Shown here: one piece after another, positions 1-7,731 of the stretch
Position numbering within the stretch: position 1 is the first letter of the stretch
Layout: the number at the start of each line of letters is the position of its first letter
Assembly (NCBI GenBank): GCA_964528675.1
Contig: CAZGTU010000013.1
Coordinates: forward strand, 1 to 64,000
DNA length: 64,000 bases
Origin: CAYRTD01 sp964528675
GTDB lineage: Bacteria; Bacteroidota; Bacteroidia; Bacteroidales; GCA-2748055
Reading direction: 5' to 3'
Program-made: the position numbers and the translations under genes
Notes under the pieces: generated by a model
Databases searched by the model: none
Told to the model about the DNA's origin: nothing
What the model saw: only the letters and a program-made list of their open reading frames with translations

Positions 1-362
1 TGATGAAGAATGCTTCTTTCATAACAGCCATCGATATTGACGAGTGGGCCTGTGAGAACAGCCGGGAAAATTTTGAACGCAATGGATTTAATAAAGACCG
101 GTTTGAGATTATCCAGGGAGATGCTTCCTCAATCCCCGATAAATCCTATGATATAATCCTGGCTAACATAAACCGTAATATCCTGCTTGAGGATATGGAA
201 AAATATACAGAGCATCTTCAACCTGGAGGTTTGCTAATTCTCAGCGGCATATTTACAACTGACAGAGAGGTAATAGAGGAAAAGGCCGGAAATACAGGAC
301 TTAGTGGTTTTTCAGAACTTGAAGAGGGGAAGTGGTTATCTATGGTTTTTCAGCGTGATTAG
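1..362 (+). CDS. prmA: Ribosomal protein L11 methyltransferase, 3' end (partial)
   Basis: This is the C-terminal part of an S-adenosylmethionine-dependent methyltransferase; its start lies before the window. The frame is open from base 3, and the first ATG there is probably internal. The visible 119 residues hold the second half of a Rossmann methyltransferase fold: an acidic strand end (TAIDIDEWACENS) that would bind the SAM ribose, the GDASSIP loop, the catalytic-loop equivalent ANINRNILL, and LQPGGLLILSGI typical of the last strands. The ANIN motif and overall order are those of PrmA, which trimethylates ribosomal protein L11 in the cytoplasm. The gene ends at a TAG stop. A different small-molecule methyltransferase is possible but less likely. 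Confidence 0.8.
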   Translation, partial: MKNASFITAIDIDEWACENSRENFERNGFNKDRFEIIQGDASSIPDKSYDIILANINRNILLEDMEKYTEHLQPGGLLILSGIFTTDREVIEEKAGNTGLSGFSELEEGKWLSMVFQRD

Positions 363-942
363 AATCTTGAAAGCTTATTTCTTTGTCATATGGCACAAAG
401 GTAAGGGTTTTAGCCCATGCAGGGTTTTGGATTTGGTCTGTATAATTCTCCAGAAATCTCTCCTTTCAGTCGAGATGATGTCCCATTAAGAAAAAAGCTT
501 TGAATTTTGGAAAGGGTTTATGACTGGTACAGAAACACCAGCCAAACCCCTTTCCTAAACCCTGAGCTTGTCCAGAATAAAATTTTTGCATGTATTAGGG
601 AAATTTCTTATCCAGAGTCAGCTTTCCACCAATTATTCAGAATAACAAATCTCTGATTTAATCTCTTTTACCGTGCTGCCCGCAAATACATTGGTCCAAA
701 GCTTTGAGAGGGAGAGAGGATCCCCGAATAACAAATCAAGAACCGTTTACCTTTTTCTCCATTCTCATTCGTCCATCTTTATCCCTTCTTTCGCCCAGGT
801 CGCTCACCTCGCTATTGTCACTATTGTCGCTAAAGTCGCTATATTCACTCACATCGCTCACGTCGCTACAGTCGCTCCTCCACAGTTCAAGATATGCATT
901 TCACAGACACAAAACCGTCGTTGATTGATTTATTGAAAATTA
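363..942. other. Intergenic region with no convincing gene
   Basis: About 580 bases between prmA and the efflux-operon promoter. Short open frames exist here, but their translations are low complexity and lack protein-like features, so none is called. The only structured element is the 9-base tandem repeat at 790-879, entered separately. Confidence 0.6.
790..879. repeat. Degenerate 9-bp tandem repeat (about ten units)
   Basis: Ten consecutive nonamers fit the pattern GTCGCTnnn with substitutions, for example GTCGCTCAC, CTCGCTATT, GTCACTATT, GTCGCTAAA, GTCGCTATA and GTCGCTACA. The first unit (TTCGCCCAG) is the weakest match. Because the period is a multiple of three, open frames pass through it in more than one phase and give artificial Val-Ala or Ser-Leu repeat peptides. 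It is a minisatellite-like element in non-coding DNA. Confidence 0.75.
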
Positions 943-992
943 TTTAGTTCGGAATATTGTGAACTAAAAAATCTGTGTTATTTTTGTAACAC
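943..992. promoter_or_regulatory. Two inverted repeats, probable repressor operator of the efflux operon
   Basis: TTTAGTTC (943-950) and GAACTAAA (961-968) form a perfect 8-bp inverted repeat with a 10-base spacer. A second perfect repeat, GTGTTA (975-980) and TAACAC (987-992), follows at once. The first overlaps the -33 element and the second the -7 element of the promoter at 957-986. The site ends 26 bases before the GbsR/MarR-type gene, so autorepression and repression of the downstream efflux genes is the natural inference. Confidence 0.6.
957..986 (+). promoter_or_regulatory. Bacteroidetes-type promoter of the regulator/efflux operon
   Basis: TTG at 957-959 and TATTTTTG at 979-986 are separated by 19 bases, matching the Bacteroidetes housekeeping pattern TTG-N19-TAnnTTTG. 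Transcription would start near 991-993 and leave a 5' leader of roughly 26 bases before the ATG at 1019. Confidence 0.65.
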
Positions 993-1018
993 TAACCATT
1001 TAACTTAAATCCCATTAC

Positions 1019-1492
1019 ATGAAGACAGAAGAAAGAATACAAAAACAAAAACACCTCGTTGAGGAAATCGGAAGACACTTTGACAGAGAAGGTCTCCAGC
1101 CCATTGCTTCCAGGATTCTTGCCCTGCTGATGGTAATGGATAAAGAACAATATACTTTTGAGGAGATAGTAGAGGAATTGAGTATTAGTAAAAGCTCTGC
1201 CAGTAACGCATTGAAAAATTTGGAGTTACGAGATGTTATTGAGTATGTTACACTGCCCGGAGACCGTAAAAGATACTTTCAGGTGAAGAGACACAATGTT
1301 TTTAGTGCTATTGATGATTTTGAAAATAAACTCGGTAAATTAAAAGATCTATTGATAAATATACTGGAATTAAAAGGGAACAGAAATTCATGGAATTCTC
1401 AGTTTTTCAGGGAGATGGTTGATATGCTGGAGTTCTTTCTTGATAAAATGGATTATTTAAAAGAAGAATATAAAAAGAAGAAAACAGGCTGA
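1019..1492 (+). CDS. GbsR/MarR-family winged-helix transcriptional regulator
   Basis: A 157-residue cytoplasmic DNA-binding protein. Residues about 25-95 form a winged helix: the recognition region reads EELSISKSSASNALKNLELRDVIEYV, followed by the wing (LPGDRKRYFQVKRHN). The long C-terminal helices (about 95-150) would form the dimer interface. This arrangement fits the GbsR branch of the MarR superfamily. It is the first gene of an apparent operon with tolC-, mfp- and RND-type genes and sits directly after an inverted-repeat operator overlapping the promoter, so it is inferred to be the local repressor of the efflux pump. No ligand can be read from the sequence. Confidence 0.8.
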   Translation: MKTEERIQKQKHLVEEIGRHFDREGLQPIASRILALLMVMDKEQYTFEEIVEELSISKSSASNALKNLELRDVIEYVTLPGDRKRYFQVKRHNVFSAIDDFENKLGKLKDLLINILELKGNRNSWNSQFFREMVDMLEFFLDKMDYLKEEYKKKKTG

Positions 1493-1539
1493 ATTAATCT
1501 TTATTAAAGTTTAATAAATTATAAACAAATTGAACAGTT

Positions 1540-2931
1540 ATGAATAAATTTTTCAGCATAACAGCTTTATTATTAATGATGAGCTTGGTTCATTTTGCCC
1601 AGGAGCCGGTTATGCAATTTTCTATGGAAGAAGCGGAAGCTTATGCATTGCAACATAATAAAACTTTGCAGAATGTAAGAGAAGACCTGCGGATTGCCGA
1701 TGAATCATATAAGGAAGCACGAGGGCAGGGATTGCCTCAGTTAAGCGGGACCTTCGATTATATGACGAATTTTAATTATGAATTTGAATTTAATGTTGGA
1801 GGAGGAGAACCACCCGAACCTCCCCAGATTGATTACAGTCTTCTGCAGCCTGGCGATTATGAGGTTTTGAATTTCATAGATCAGATGTTTGCTCCCTCTG
1901 AAGGAGGTTCCACAATTGTAATGAGAGATCAGGCCAATGCCATATTGCAGGTTTCCCAGCTAATTTTTAGCGGCCAGTATTGGGTAGGCATGGAAATAGC
2001 CAGGATTGGTAAGATCCTCACAGAGAAGAATATTTCTTTAACCGAGTTGGATGTAAAAGAACAGGTGCTGAATACTTACCAGACCATTCTTGTAAGTGAG
2101 AAACTTAAAGAGATAATTATTGAGAATGAAAGAAACCTGGAACAGGTCCTGGAGCACACCAATAACATGTATGAAGCCGGAATAGCAGAACAGACAGATG
2201 TTGATCAGATAAGAGTGAATTTATCTCAACTTGAGAATTCTCGGAGAGCCATGGAACGTAATATTCAATTGAGCTATAATATGCTCAGGTTTCTTATGGG
2301 TATAGATTCCGATGTGCAGATTAGCCTGACAGATCGATTGGAGAGTTTAACCGATGAAATTACGGCGGAACAGGTATTAAAAAATGGGGATGATGTAACC
2401 GATAATCCTTCATACCAGATCCTGCAGGTTCAGGAGGCCATGAGCGAAGAAAATGTTAAAATGCAGAAATGGTCTTTCGCACCTACCATTGCCGGTTATT
2501 ACAGTTACAGGGAGAAGATCCTGACTACAGATTTTGATCTGAGTCCAAAGAATGCTGCAGGTTTGACACTTAATCTTCCCATTTACTCAGGAGGTACAAA
2601 AAGTGCAGCTCTGAGCAAGGCAAGAATTGAACTCGATAAAACTCGCAGAAGTAAAGAATTACTTCAGGAACAGCTTTCTATCCAGGAAAGTCAAATAAAA
2701 TTTGAACTGACCAGTGCATGGGAGAATTATCTGACGCAGAAAGAAAATGTTGAAGTGGCAAAACGCCTGTACAACAGCATTAATAATAAATATAAGCAAG
2801 GTCTTGTATCGAGTCTTGATCTGACCCAGGCAAACAGTAACTATTTACAGGCAGAAAACAATTATATGACATCTATAATGGACCTGCTGCAGGCAAAACT
2901 GAAACTTGAGAAATTATATAACAATCTTTAA
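1540..2931 (+). CDS. TolC-family outer membrane efflux protein
   Basis: A 463-residue protein with an N-terminal signal peptide (cleavage near VHFAQ, residues 16-21). Two long helical repeats, each containing heptad-rich segments (about residues 30-235 and 285-460), are the hallmark of TolC-like trimeric outer membrane channels; the second repeat includes LNLPIYSGGTKSAAL, a conserved family region. Length is typical. It lies 47 bases after the regulator and 23 bases before the adaptor gene, consistent with co-transcription. It would form the outer membrane duct of the tripartite pump encoded by this and the next two genes. Confidence 0.9.
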   Translation: MNKFFSITALLLMMSLVHFAQEPVMQFSMEEAEAYALQHNKTLQNVREDLRIADESYKEARGQGLPQLSGTFDYMTNFNYEFEFNVGGGEPPEPPQIDYSLLQPGDYEVLNFIDQMFAPSEGGSTIVMRDQANAILQVSQLIFSGQYWVGMEIARIGKILTEKNISLTELDVKEQVLNTYQTILVSEKLKEIIIENERNLEQVLEHTNNMYEAGIAEQTDVDQIRVNLSQLENSRRAMERNIQLSYNMLRFLMGIDSDVQISLTDRLESLTDEITAEQVLKNGDDVTDNPSYQILQVQEAMSEENVKMQKWSFAPTIAGYYSYREKILTTDFDLSPKNAAGLTLNLPIYSGGTKSAALSKARIELDKTRRSKELLQEQLSIQESQIKFELTSAWENYLTQKENVEVAKRLYNSINNKYKQGLVSSLDLTQANSNYLQAENNYMTSIMDLLQAKLKLEKLYNNL

Positions 2932-2954
2932 TATTCAAATACAATTTTAAGAAA

Positions 2955-4016
2955 ATGAAATCATTAGCATATCTCTGTATAATCATGGCCGTATCATTTG
3001 TTTATACTTCATGTAATCAGGAAAACAAAGCCGGTGTAAGTTCACAGGGTGATGAAAAAAATGAAGAAGAAAGGATTTTCCCGGTGAAGGTTGAAAAGAT
3101 AAAATATGAGGTTATCCCTCGTGCAATTGATTATACCGCCAATCTGGAGCCTTTTAAGGAGCATCATTCTGCTCCCGCTTCACCCGGACGAATAAAAACC
3201 ATATTTGTGGAAGTAAACGACAGGGTTTCCCGTGGACAGATACTCGTGGAAATGGATCCTACCCAACTGAACCAGGCTTTGACACAGCTTGAAAATGCCA
3301 GATCCAATTTTCAGCGAATTGATACCCTCTATAAGCTGAACAGTATAAGTGAACAGCAGTATGAGCAGGCAAAATCGCAATATGAACTGGCACAATCAAA
3401 TGTTGAATTCCTTGAAGAGAATACAACCCTTGTTGCTCCTTTCGATGCAGTAATTACCGGAAAACATTATGAAAATGGAGAAGTTTATTCCGGAGCTCCA
3501 AACACACAGGCAGGTAAAGCTGCAATTGTTTCTCTGATGCAAATTAATCCTTTGAAGGCAGTGGTGAATATTTCACAGAGTTATTATCCATCCATTAAGG
3601 AAGGTATGACTGCTGAAGTTTATTCAGATATTTTTCCGGAAGAAATATTTAAAGGTGAGGTGTATAAGAAATATCCTACAATAAATCCAGCTACAAGGAC
3701 ATTTCAAACAGAGATCATGATCAGGAATCCACGCGAAAAAATCCGTCCCGGAATGTATGCGGTGATAGAACTTGAACTGAATCGTGAAAAAGCACTGGTA
3801 GTCCCTGCCATTGCGGTGTTGAAACAGGAAGGTACCAATAACAGATACATTTTCATTAACGAAAATGGTACCGCCCGACAGCTTCAGGTGAAGGTAGGAA
3901 GACGTTTCGACGATAAGGTTGAACTAATAGCCAATGGAGTTCAGGAGGGCATGGATCTGATAGTGGAAGGACAGGCCAGCTTGTTGAATGGCTCTGAATT
4001 GAATGTGGTTAATTAA
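2955..4016 (+). CDS. RND efflux periplasmic adaptor (membrane fusion protein), lipoprotein
   Basis: A 353-residue HlyD/AcrA-type adaptor. A lipobox (VYTSC, Cys20) indicates lipid anchoring. The barrel-sandwich/lipoyl half-motifs are visible around residues 70-100 (APASPGRIKTIFVEVNDRV) and 155-180 (NTTLVAPFDAVITGKHYENG), separated by a short coiled-coil hairpin (about 100-150). A beta-barrel and a membrane-proximal domain follow (PGMYAVIELELNREKALVVP). The protein joins the inner membrane RND pump to the TolC channel encoded on either side. Length is normal for the family. Confidence 0.9.
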   Translation: MKSLAYLCIIMAVSFVYTSCNQENKAGVSSQGDEKNEEERIFPVKVEKIKYEVIPRAIDYTANLEPFKEHHSAPASPGRIKTIFVEVNDRVSRGQILVEMDPTQLNQALTQLENARSNFQRIDTLYKLNSISEQQYEQAKSQYELAQSNVEFLEENTTLVAPFDAVITGKHYENGEVYSGAPNTQAGKAAIVSLMQINPLKAVVNISQSYYPSIKEGMTAEVYSDIFPEEIFKGEVYKKYPTINPATRTFQTEIMIRNPREKIRPGMYAVIELELNREKALVVPAIAVLKQEGTNNRYIFINENGTARQLQVKVGRRFDDKVELIANGVQEGMDLIVEGQASLLNGSELNVVN

Positions 4017-4049
4017 CTAACTGATTGATAAGATATAAAGATATAAAAA

Positions 4050-7000
4050 ATGAGTATTTATAAAAGTGCAGTCAGAAAACCGGTTACCACGATAATGGTT
4101 TTCATGGCGGTGGTAGTTTTTGGGATATACTCCCTGATAAATTTGCCCATTGACCTTTATCCTGAAATTGAATATCCTGCTATAACTGTCTTTACAACCT
4201 ATCGTGGTGCAAACGCGGCCGATATTGAGACCAATATCACCAAACCTGTTGAAGATGTTCTTAACACTGTGGATAAATTAAAGGAGATATCCTCGGTATC
4301 CAGAGACAATATGTCTGTTGTTACTCTTGAATTTGAGTATGAATCAGATTTAAGTGAAGCGGCCAATAATATTCGTGATGCTCTTTCTCTTGTTGAAGAC
4401 GCTCTTCCGGATGATGCTGAACAGCCTATGATATTTAAGTTCAGCTCAAGTATGATTCCTATACTTATGTATGCGATTACAGCCGAAGAAAGCTATGAAG
4501 GGATTCAGAGCATTTTGGATGAACGTGTCATTAATCCCCTGAACCGAATTGACGGTATAGGATCGGTGATGGTCATGGGGTCGCCTGTACGTGAGATAGC
4601 TGTTGATATAGATCCCCGAAAATTGGAAGCCTACAGTTTAACGGTGGAACAGGTAGGAGGAATCCTCCAGGCTGAAAATCTCAATATGCCGACAGGTAAC
4701 GTAGAAATGGGGCAGATGAGTTATCCCATGCGTGTGGAGGGAGAGTTTCAAAACAGCGATCACATTGAAGATATTGTACTGGGTAGTCTTAATGGTCAGT
4801 CCATTTATCTTAAGGATGTCGCAAATGTCAGGGATTCCATCAGGGATATGACGGTGGATGAGAGAATAAATGGAGAACAGGGAGTAAGGTTGATGGTTAT
4901 GAAGCAATCCGGGGCCAACACGGTGAAAATCGCCCGTAAGGTAAACCGTGAAATGAAAGAGCTTGAAAAAAATCTGCCTTCCGATATCCGGATTCAGACA
5001 ATTTTTGATTCAAGTGATTTTATCAAAGGTTCAATCAGCAATTTAACGCAAACCCTTATGTTTGCTTTGCTATTCGTAACCCTGGTAGTGCTTTTCTTCC
5101 TCGGAAGATGGAGAGCAACATTTATCATTATCCTGACAATTCCAATATCTCTGATCGTGTCATTTATTTACCTGTTTATCTCTGATAGTTCGATCAATAT
5201 CATTTCACTATCTGCGCTATCCATTGCAATAGGTATGGTTGTGGATGATGCAATTGTTGTGCTGGAGAATATTTCACGGCATATTGACAGGGGAAGCAGT
5301 CCGAAAGAGGCATCGGTTTACGCCACCAACGAGGTTTGGCTGGCCGTGATTGTAACAACCCTTACAGTGGTGGCTGTATTTTTCCCTATGACGCTGATCA
5401 GTGGTATGACCGGTGTGCTTTTCCGGCAACTGGGCTGGATTGTTACCGTTACAGTGGTAACTTCCACTGTGGCTGCTATTACCCTGACTCCGGTATTAAG
5501 CTCAAAGTTACTTAAGCTACAACCTAAGAACGGAAAATCACATGGAAATAATTTCGATAAGATCATTCTTCCCTTTTTCAATCGTTTTGAGGCCTGGTAT
5601 GGCAGGGTTTTAGGATGGAGTTTGAGACATAAATTGCTGATAACAATAAGTTCAATTCTAATATTTGCGGCTTCTCTATTTATGGCTGGAGGACTGGGTA
5701 CCGAATTCATTCCAGAAACAGATGAAGGGAGTATAAATATTGAAGTTGAGCTGCAATCGGGAACCAGGGTGGATAAAACAATCACCCTTGCCCGGAAAAT
5801 TGATAATTTCCTTGAAGAAATACCGGAAGTTGAGCTTATTTCAACCTCTGCAGGTAGTGATGATCAGGGAGGAATGATGGCTATATTCATGTCATCAGGT
5901 ACAAACATTATTAATTTTATGATAAGTCTGACGGATCTTGAACAGAGAGAACGATCGGTGTGGGAAATTGCTGAAATTATTCGTGAGGAACTGGATAAAT
6001 ATCCGGAAATTGTGAACTATAATCTCGTTACAGGAGAAAGCGGGTTTGGCGGAAATACTGTGGAAGTAAATATTTACGGTTATGATATTAATAAGACCAC
6101 TTTTTTGGCCAACGAACTTTCCGATAGAATGGAGACCATTGAGGGAGCAAAAGATATTCAAATAAGCCGGGAGAAAGAAAAGCCTGAATTGAGGGTTGAA
6201 CTTGACAGGTCAAAAATGGCTGCTGTCGGATTGAATACAGCTACCGTTTCAACTTCTCTTTATAATCGTGTGGCTGGTATGAACGCTACCCGGTTCAGAG
6301 AGGAAGGAGATGAATATGATGTTGTGGTCAGGTTTAAGGAAGATTACCGCAATTCCATATCAGATATTGAAGACATCGCTGTTCAAATTCCTTCCGGCGG
6401 AAATATAAGATTGAAAGATATCGGGGAAGTGAATGAATATTATTCTCCGCCAAATATTGAGAGAAACAGACGGGAAAGAGTGGTAACCGTTTCTACCGTA
6501 CCTTTTGGAACATCGCTGGGTGAATTGGTACAAGAAATAGAGAAGGAAATTGATAAAATGGATATTCCGGATCAAATATTGGTTGAGATTGGAGGTGCTT
6601 ACGAGGACCAGCAGGAAGGTTTTATGGATCTCGCTTTGCTCTTGCTTTTAAGTCTTATCCTGGTTTATCTTGTAATGGCTTCCCAGTTTGAATCCCTGAA
6701 AATGCCCTTTATTATCATGTTTTCTATTCCTTTTGCATTTACAGGGGTAATTTTGGCATTATTAATTACCAATACCACACTGAGTATTATTGCGGCCCTT
6801 GGCGCAGTTATGCTGGTTGGAATCGTAGTGAAGAATGCAATTGTACTTGTAGATTATATAAACCTCATGCGAAACCGCGGCCATTCACTTGATGAGGCTA
6901 TCGTTATTTCAGGAAAGTCAAGACTAAGACCTGTTCTTATGACGGCTGTAACAACTATCCTGGGTATGCTTCCCCTTGCATTGAGTACAGGTGAAGGTTC

Positions 7001-7163
7001 TGAGATATGGAGCCCCATGGGAATATCGGTGATCGGAGGGCTTATTTTTTCAACCATCATCACAATGATCATTGTACCGGTAATGTATCGTTATTTCACG
7101 GCAAAAGAAGAAAGGAAAAAAATAAAAAGTTCCGGTACCGAATATCAGTTTATGGAAAATTAG
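4050..7163 (+). CDS. RND-superfamily multidrug efflux pump, AcrB/HAE1 type
   Basis: A 1037-residue inner membrane proton-driven transporter of the hydrophobe/amphiphile exporter family. It begins with the typical N-terminus (SIYKSAVRKPVTTIMVFMAVVVFGIYSLINLPIDLYPEIEYP, read here in parts), has a TM1 helix, the large first periplasmic domain, and a TM2-TM6 bundle. TM4 carries the proton-relay pair in IGMVVDDAIVVLENI; the second half repeats the pattern, ending with LGAVMLVGIVVKNAIVLVDYINLMR. Length matches the family. The substrate cannot be deduced. It is the third structural gene of the pump operon; a hairpin follows its stop codon. Confidence 0.93.
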   Translation: MSIYKSAVRKPVTTIMVFMAVVVFGIYSLINLPIDLYPEIEYPAITVFTTYRGANAADIETNITKPVEDVLNTVDKLKEISSVSRDNMSVVTLEFEYESDLSEAANNIRDALSLVEDALPDDAEQPMIFKFSSSMIPILMYAITAEESYEGIQSILDERVINPLNRIDGIGSVMVMGSPVREIAVDIDPRKLEAYSLTVEQVGGILQAENLNMPTGNVEMGQMSYPMRVEGEFQNSDHIEDIVLGSLNGQSIYLKDVANVRDSIRDMTVDERINGEQGVRLMVMKQSGANTVKIARKVNREMKELEKNLPSDIRIQTIFDSSDFIKGSISNLTQTLMFALLFVTLVVLFFLGRWRATFIIILTIPISLIVSFIYLFISDSSINIISLSALSIAIGMVVDDAIVVLENISRHIDRGSSPKEASVYATNEVWLAVIVTTLTVVAVFFPMTLISGMTGVLFRQLGWIVTVTVVTSTVAAITLTPVLSSKLLKLQPKNGKSHGNNFDKIILPFFNRFEAWYGRVLGWSLRHKLLITISSILIFAASLFMAGGLGTEFIPETDEGSINIEVELQSGTRVDKTITLARKIDNFLEEIPEVELISTSAGSDDQGGMMAIFMSSGTNIINFMISLTDLEQRERSVWEIAEIIREELDKYPEIVNYNLVTGESGFGGNTVEVNIYGYDINKTTFLANELSDRMETIEGAKDIQISREKEKPELRVELDRSKMAAVGLNTATVSTSLYNRVAGMNATRFREEGDEYDVVVRFKEDYRNSISDIEDIAVQIPSGGNIRLKDIGEVNEYYSPPNIERNRRERVVTVSTVPFGTSLGELVQEIEKEIDKMDIPDQILVEIGGAYEDQQEGFMDLALLLLLSLILVYLVMASQFESLKMPFIIMFSIPFAFTGVILALLITNTTLSIIAALGAVMLVGIVVKNAIVLVDYINLMRNRGHSLDEAIVISGKSRLRPVLMTAVTTILGMLPLALSTGEGSEIWSPMGISVIGGLIFSTIITMIIVPVMYRYFTAKEERKKIKSSGTEYQFMEN

Positions 7164-7173
7164 TAGTGAACTT

Positions 7174-7213
7174 TCTCCAATGAGTTTTAAAAAAAATAAA
7201 GATTCATTGGAGA
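7174..7213 (+). other. Intercistronic hairpin after the RND gene
   Basis: TCTCCAATGA (7174-7183) pairs perfectly with TCATTGGAGA (7204-7213) around a 20-base A-rich loop; TTTTAATAA follows. It could act as a partial terminator or an mRNA 3'-end stabiliser, lowering expression of the PII-like gene that starts 18 bases later. The U-tract is short for a strong intrinsic terminator. Confidence 0.5.
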
Positions 7214-7231
7214 TTTTAATAACCTTTTTAA

Positions 7232-7525
7232 ATGAAAGCAGTATTAATAGTCTATAATCAGTCTCATTCAGAGAAAGTCGATTACATGTTAAATAAGTTG
7301 GAAATCAGGGGTTTTACGAAATGGGAGACAGTAATGGGAAGAGGATCGGTTGACGGTGATCCACACCTGGGAACCCATACCTGGCCTGAACAAAATTCAG
7401 CTACCCTATGCATTGTAGACGAAAAAAAAGTGAATGATATACTGGAAAGTGTTAAAAAACTGGACCTGGTAAATAAAGATGTGGGCATCAGGGCTTTTAC
7501 CTGGGATATTATGCAGGTGGTGTGA
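7232..7525 (+). CDS. Small PII-like protein associated with the RND pump
   Basis: A 97-residue soluble protein with the beta-alpha-beta/beta-alpha-beta pattern of the PII/ferredoxin-like fold: strand MKAVLIVYN, helix SEKVDYMLNKLEIRG, strand FTKWETVMGRG, then SATLCIVDEKKVNDILESVKKL and a final strand. The flexible middle (GSVDGDPHLGTHTWPEQN) lies where the T-loop of PII proteins is found. It follows the RND gene by 68 bases. Small PII-like proteins in efflux operons are common in Bacteroidetes, but their role is not established; a ligand-sensing or pump-modulating role is inference. It lacks the conserved uridylylated T-loop tyrosine of GlnB that I would recognise. Confidence 0.6.
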   Translation: MKAVLIVYNQSHSEKVDYMLNKLEIRGFTKWETVMGRGSVDGDPHLGTHTWPEQNSATLCIVDEKKVNDILESVKKLDLVNKDVGIRAFTWDIMQVV

Positions 7526-7731
7526 AGCTGATGGGGCAATGAAATCATCAGTTCATTCCCGGTAAAACACGAATGGTTATTAACTTTATTTAGAAGTAAT
7601 ATTCATTTATATTAAATTTGTTCACATCCAATTAATTAGTCTTTATATCGTTTAATATTAATTGATAAGTGCGAAGCTTCAGTAAAGAATAATTTACCTG
7701 TCAAATAATGTGAAAAACCGGTGAAGTAGCA

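Noticed and set aside
673..928. Two overlapping open frames of 74-83 codons with Val-Ala or Ser-Leu repeats
   Set aside because: They are by-products of the 9-base tandem repeat, whose period keeps several frames open; no start context or protein-like features.
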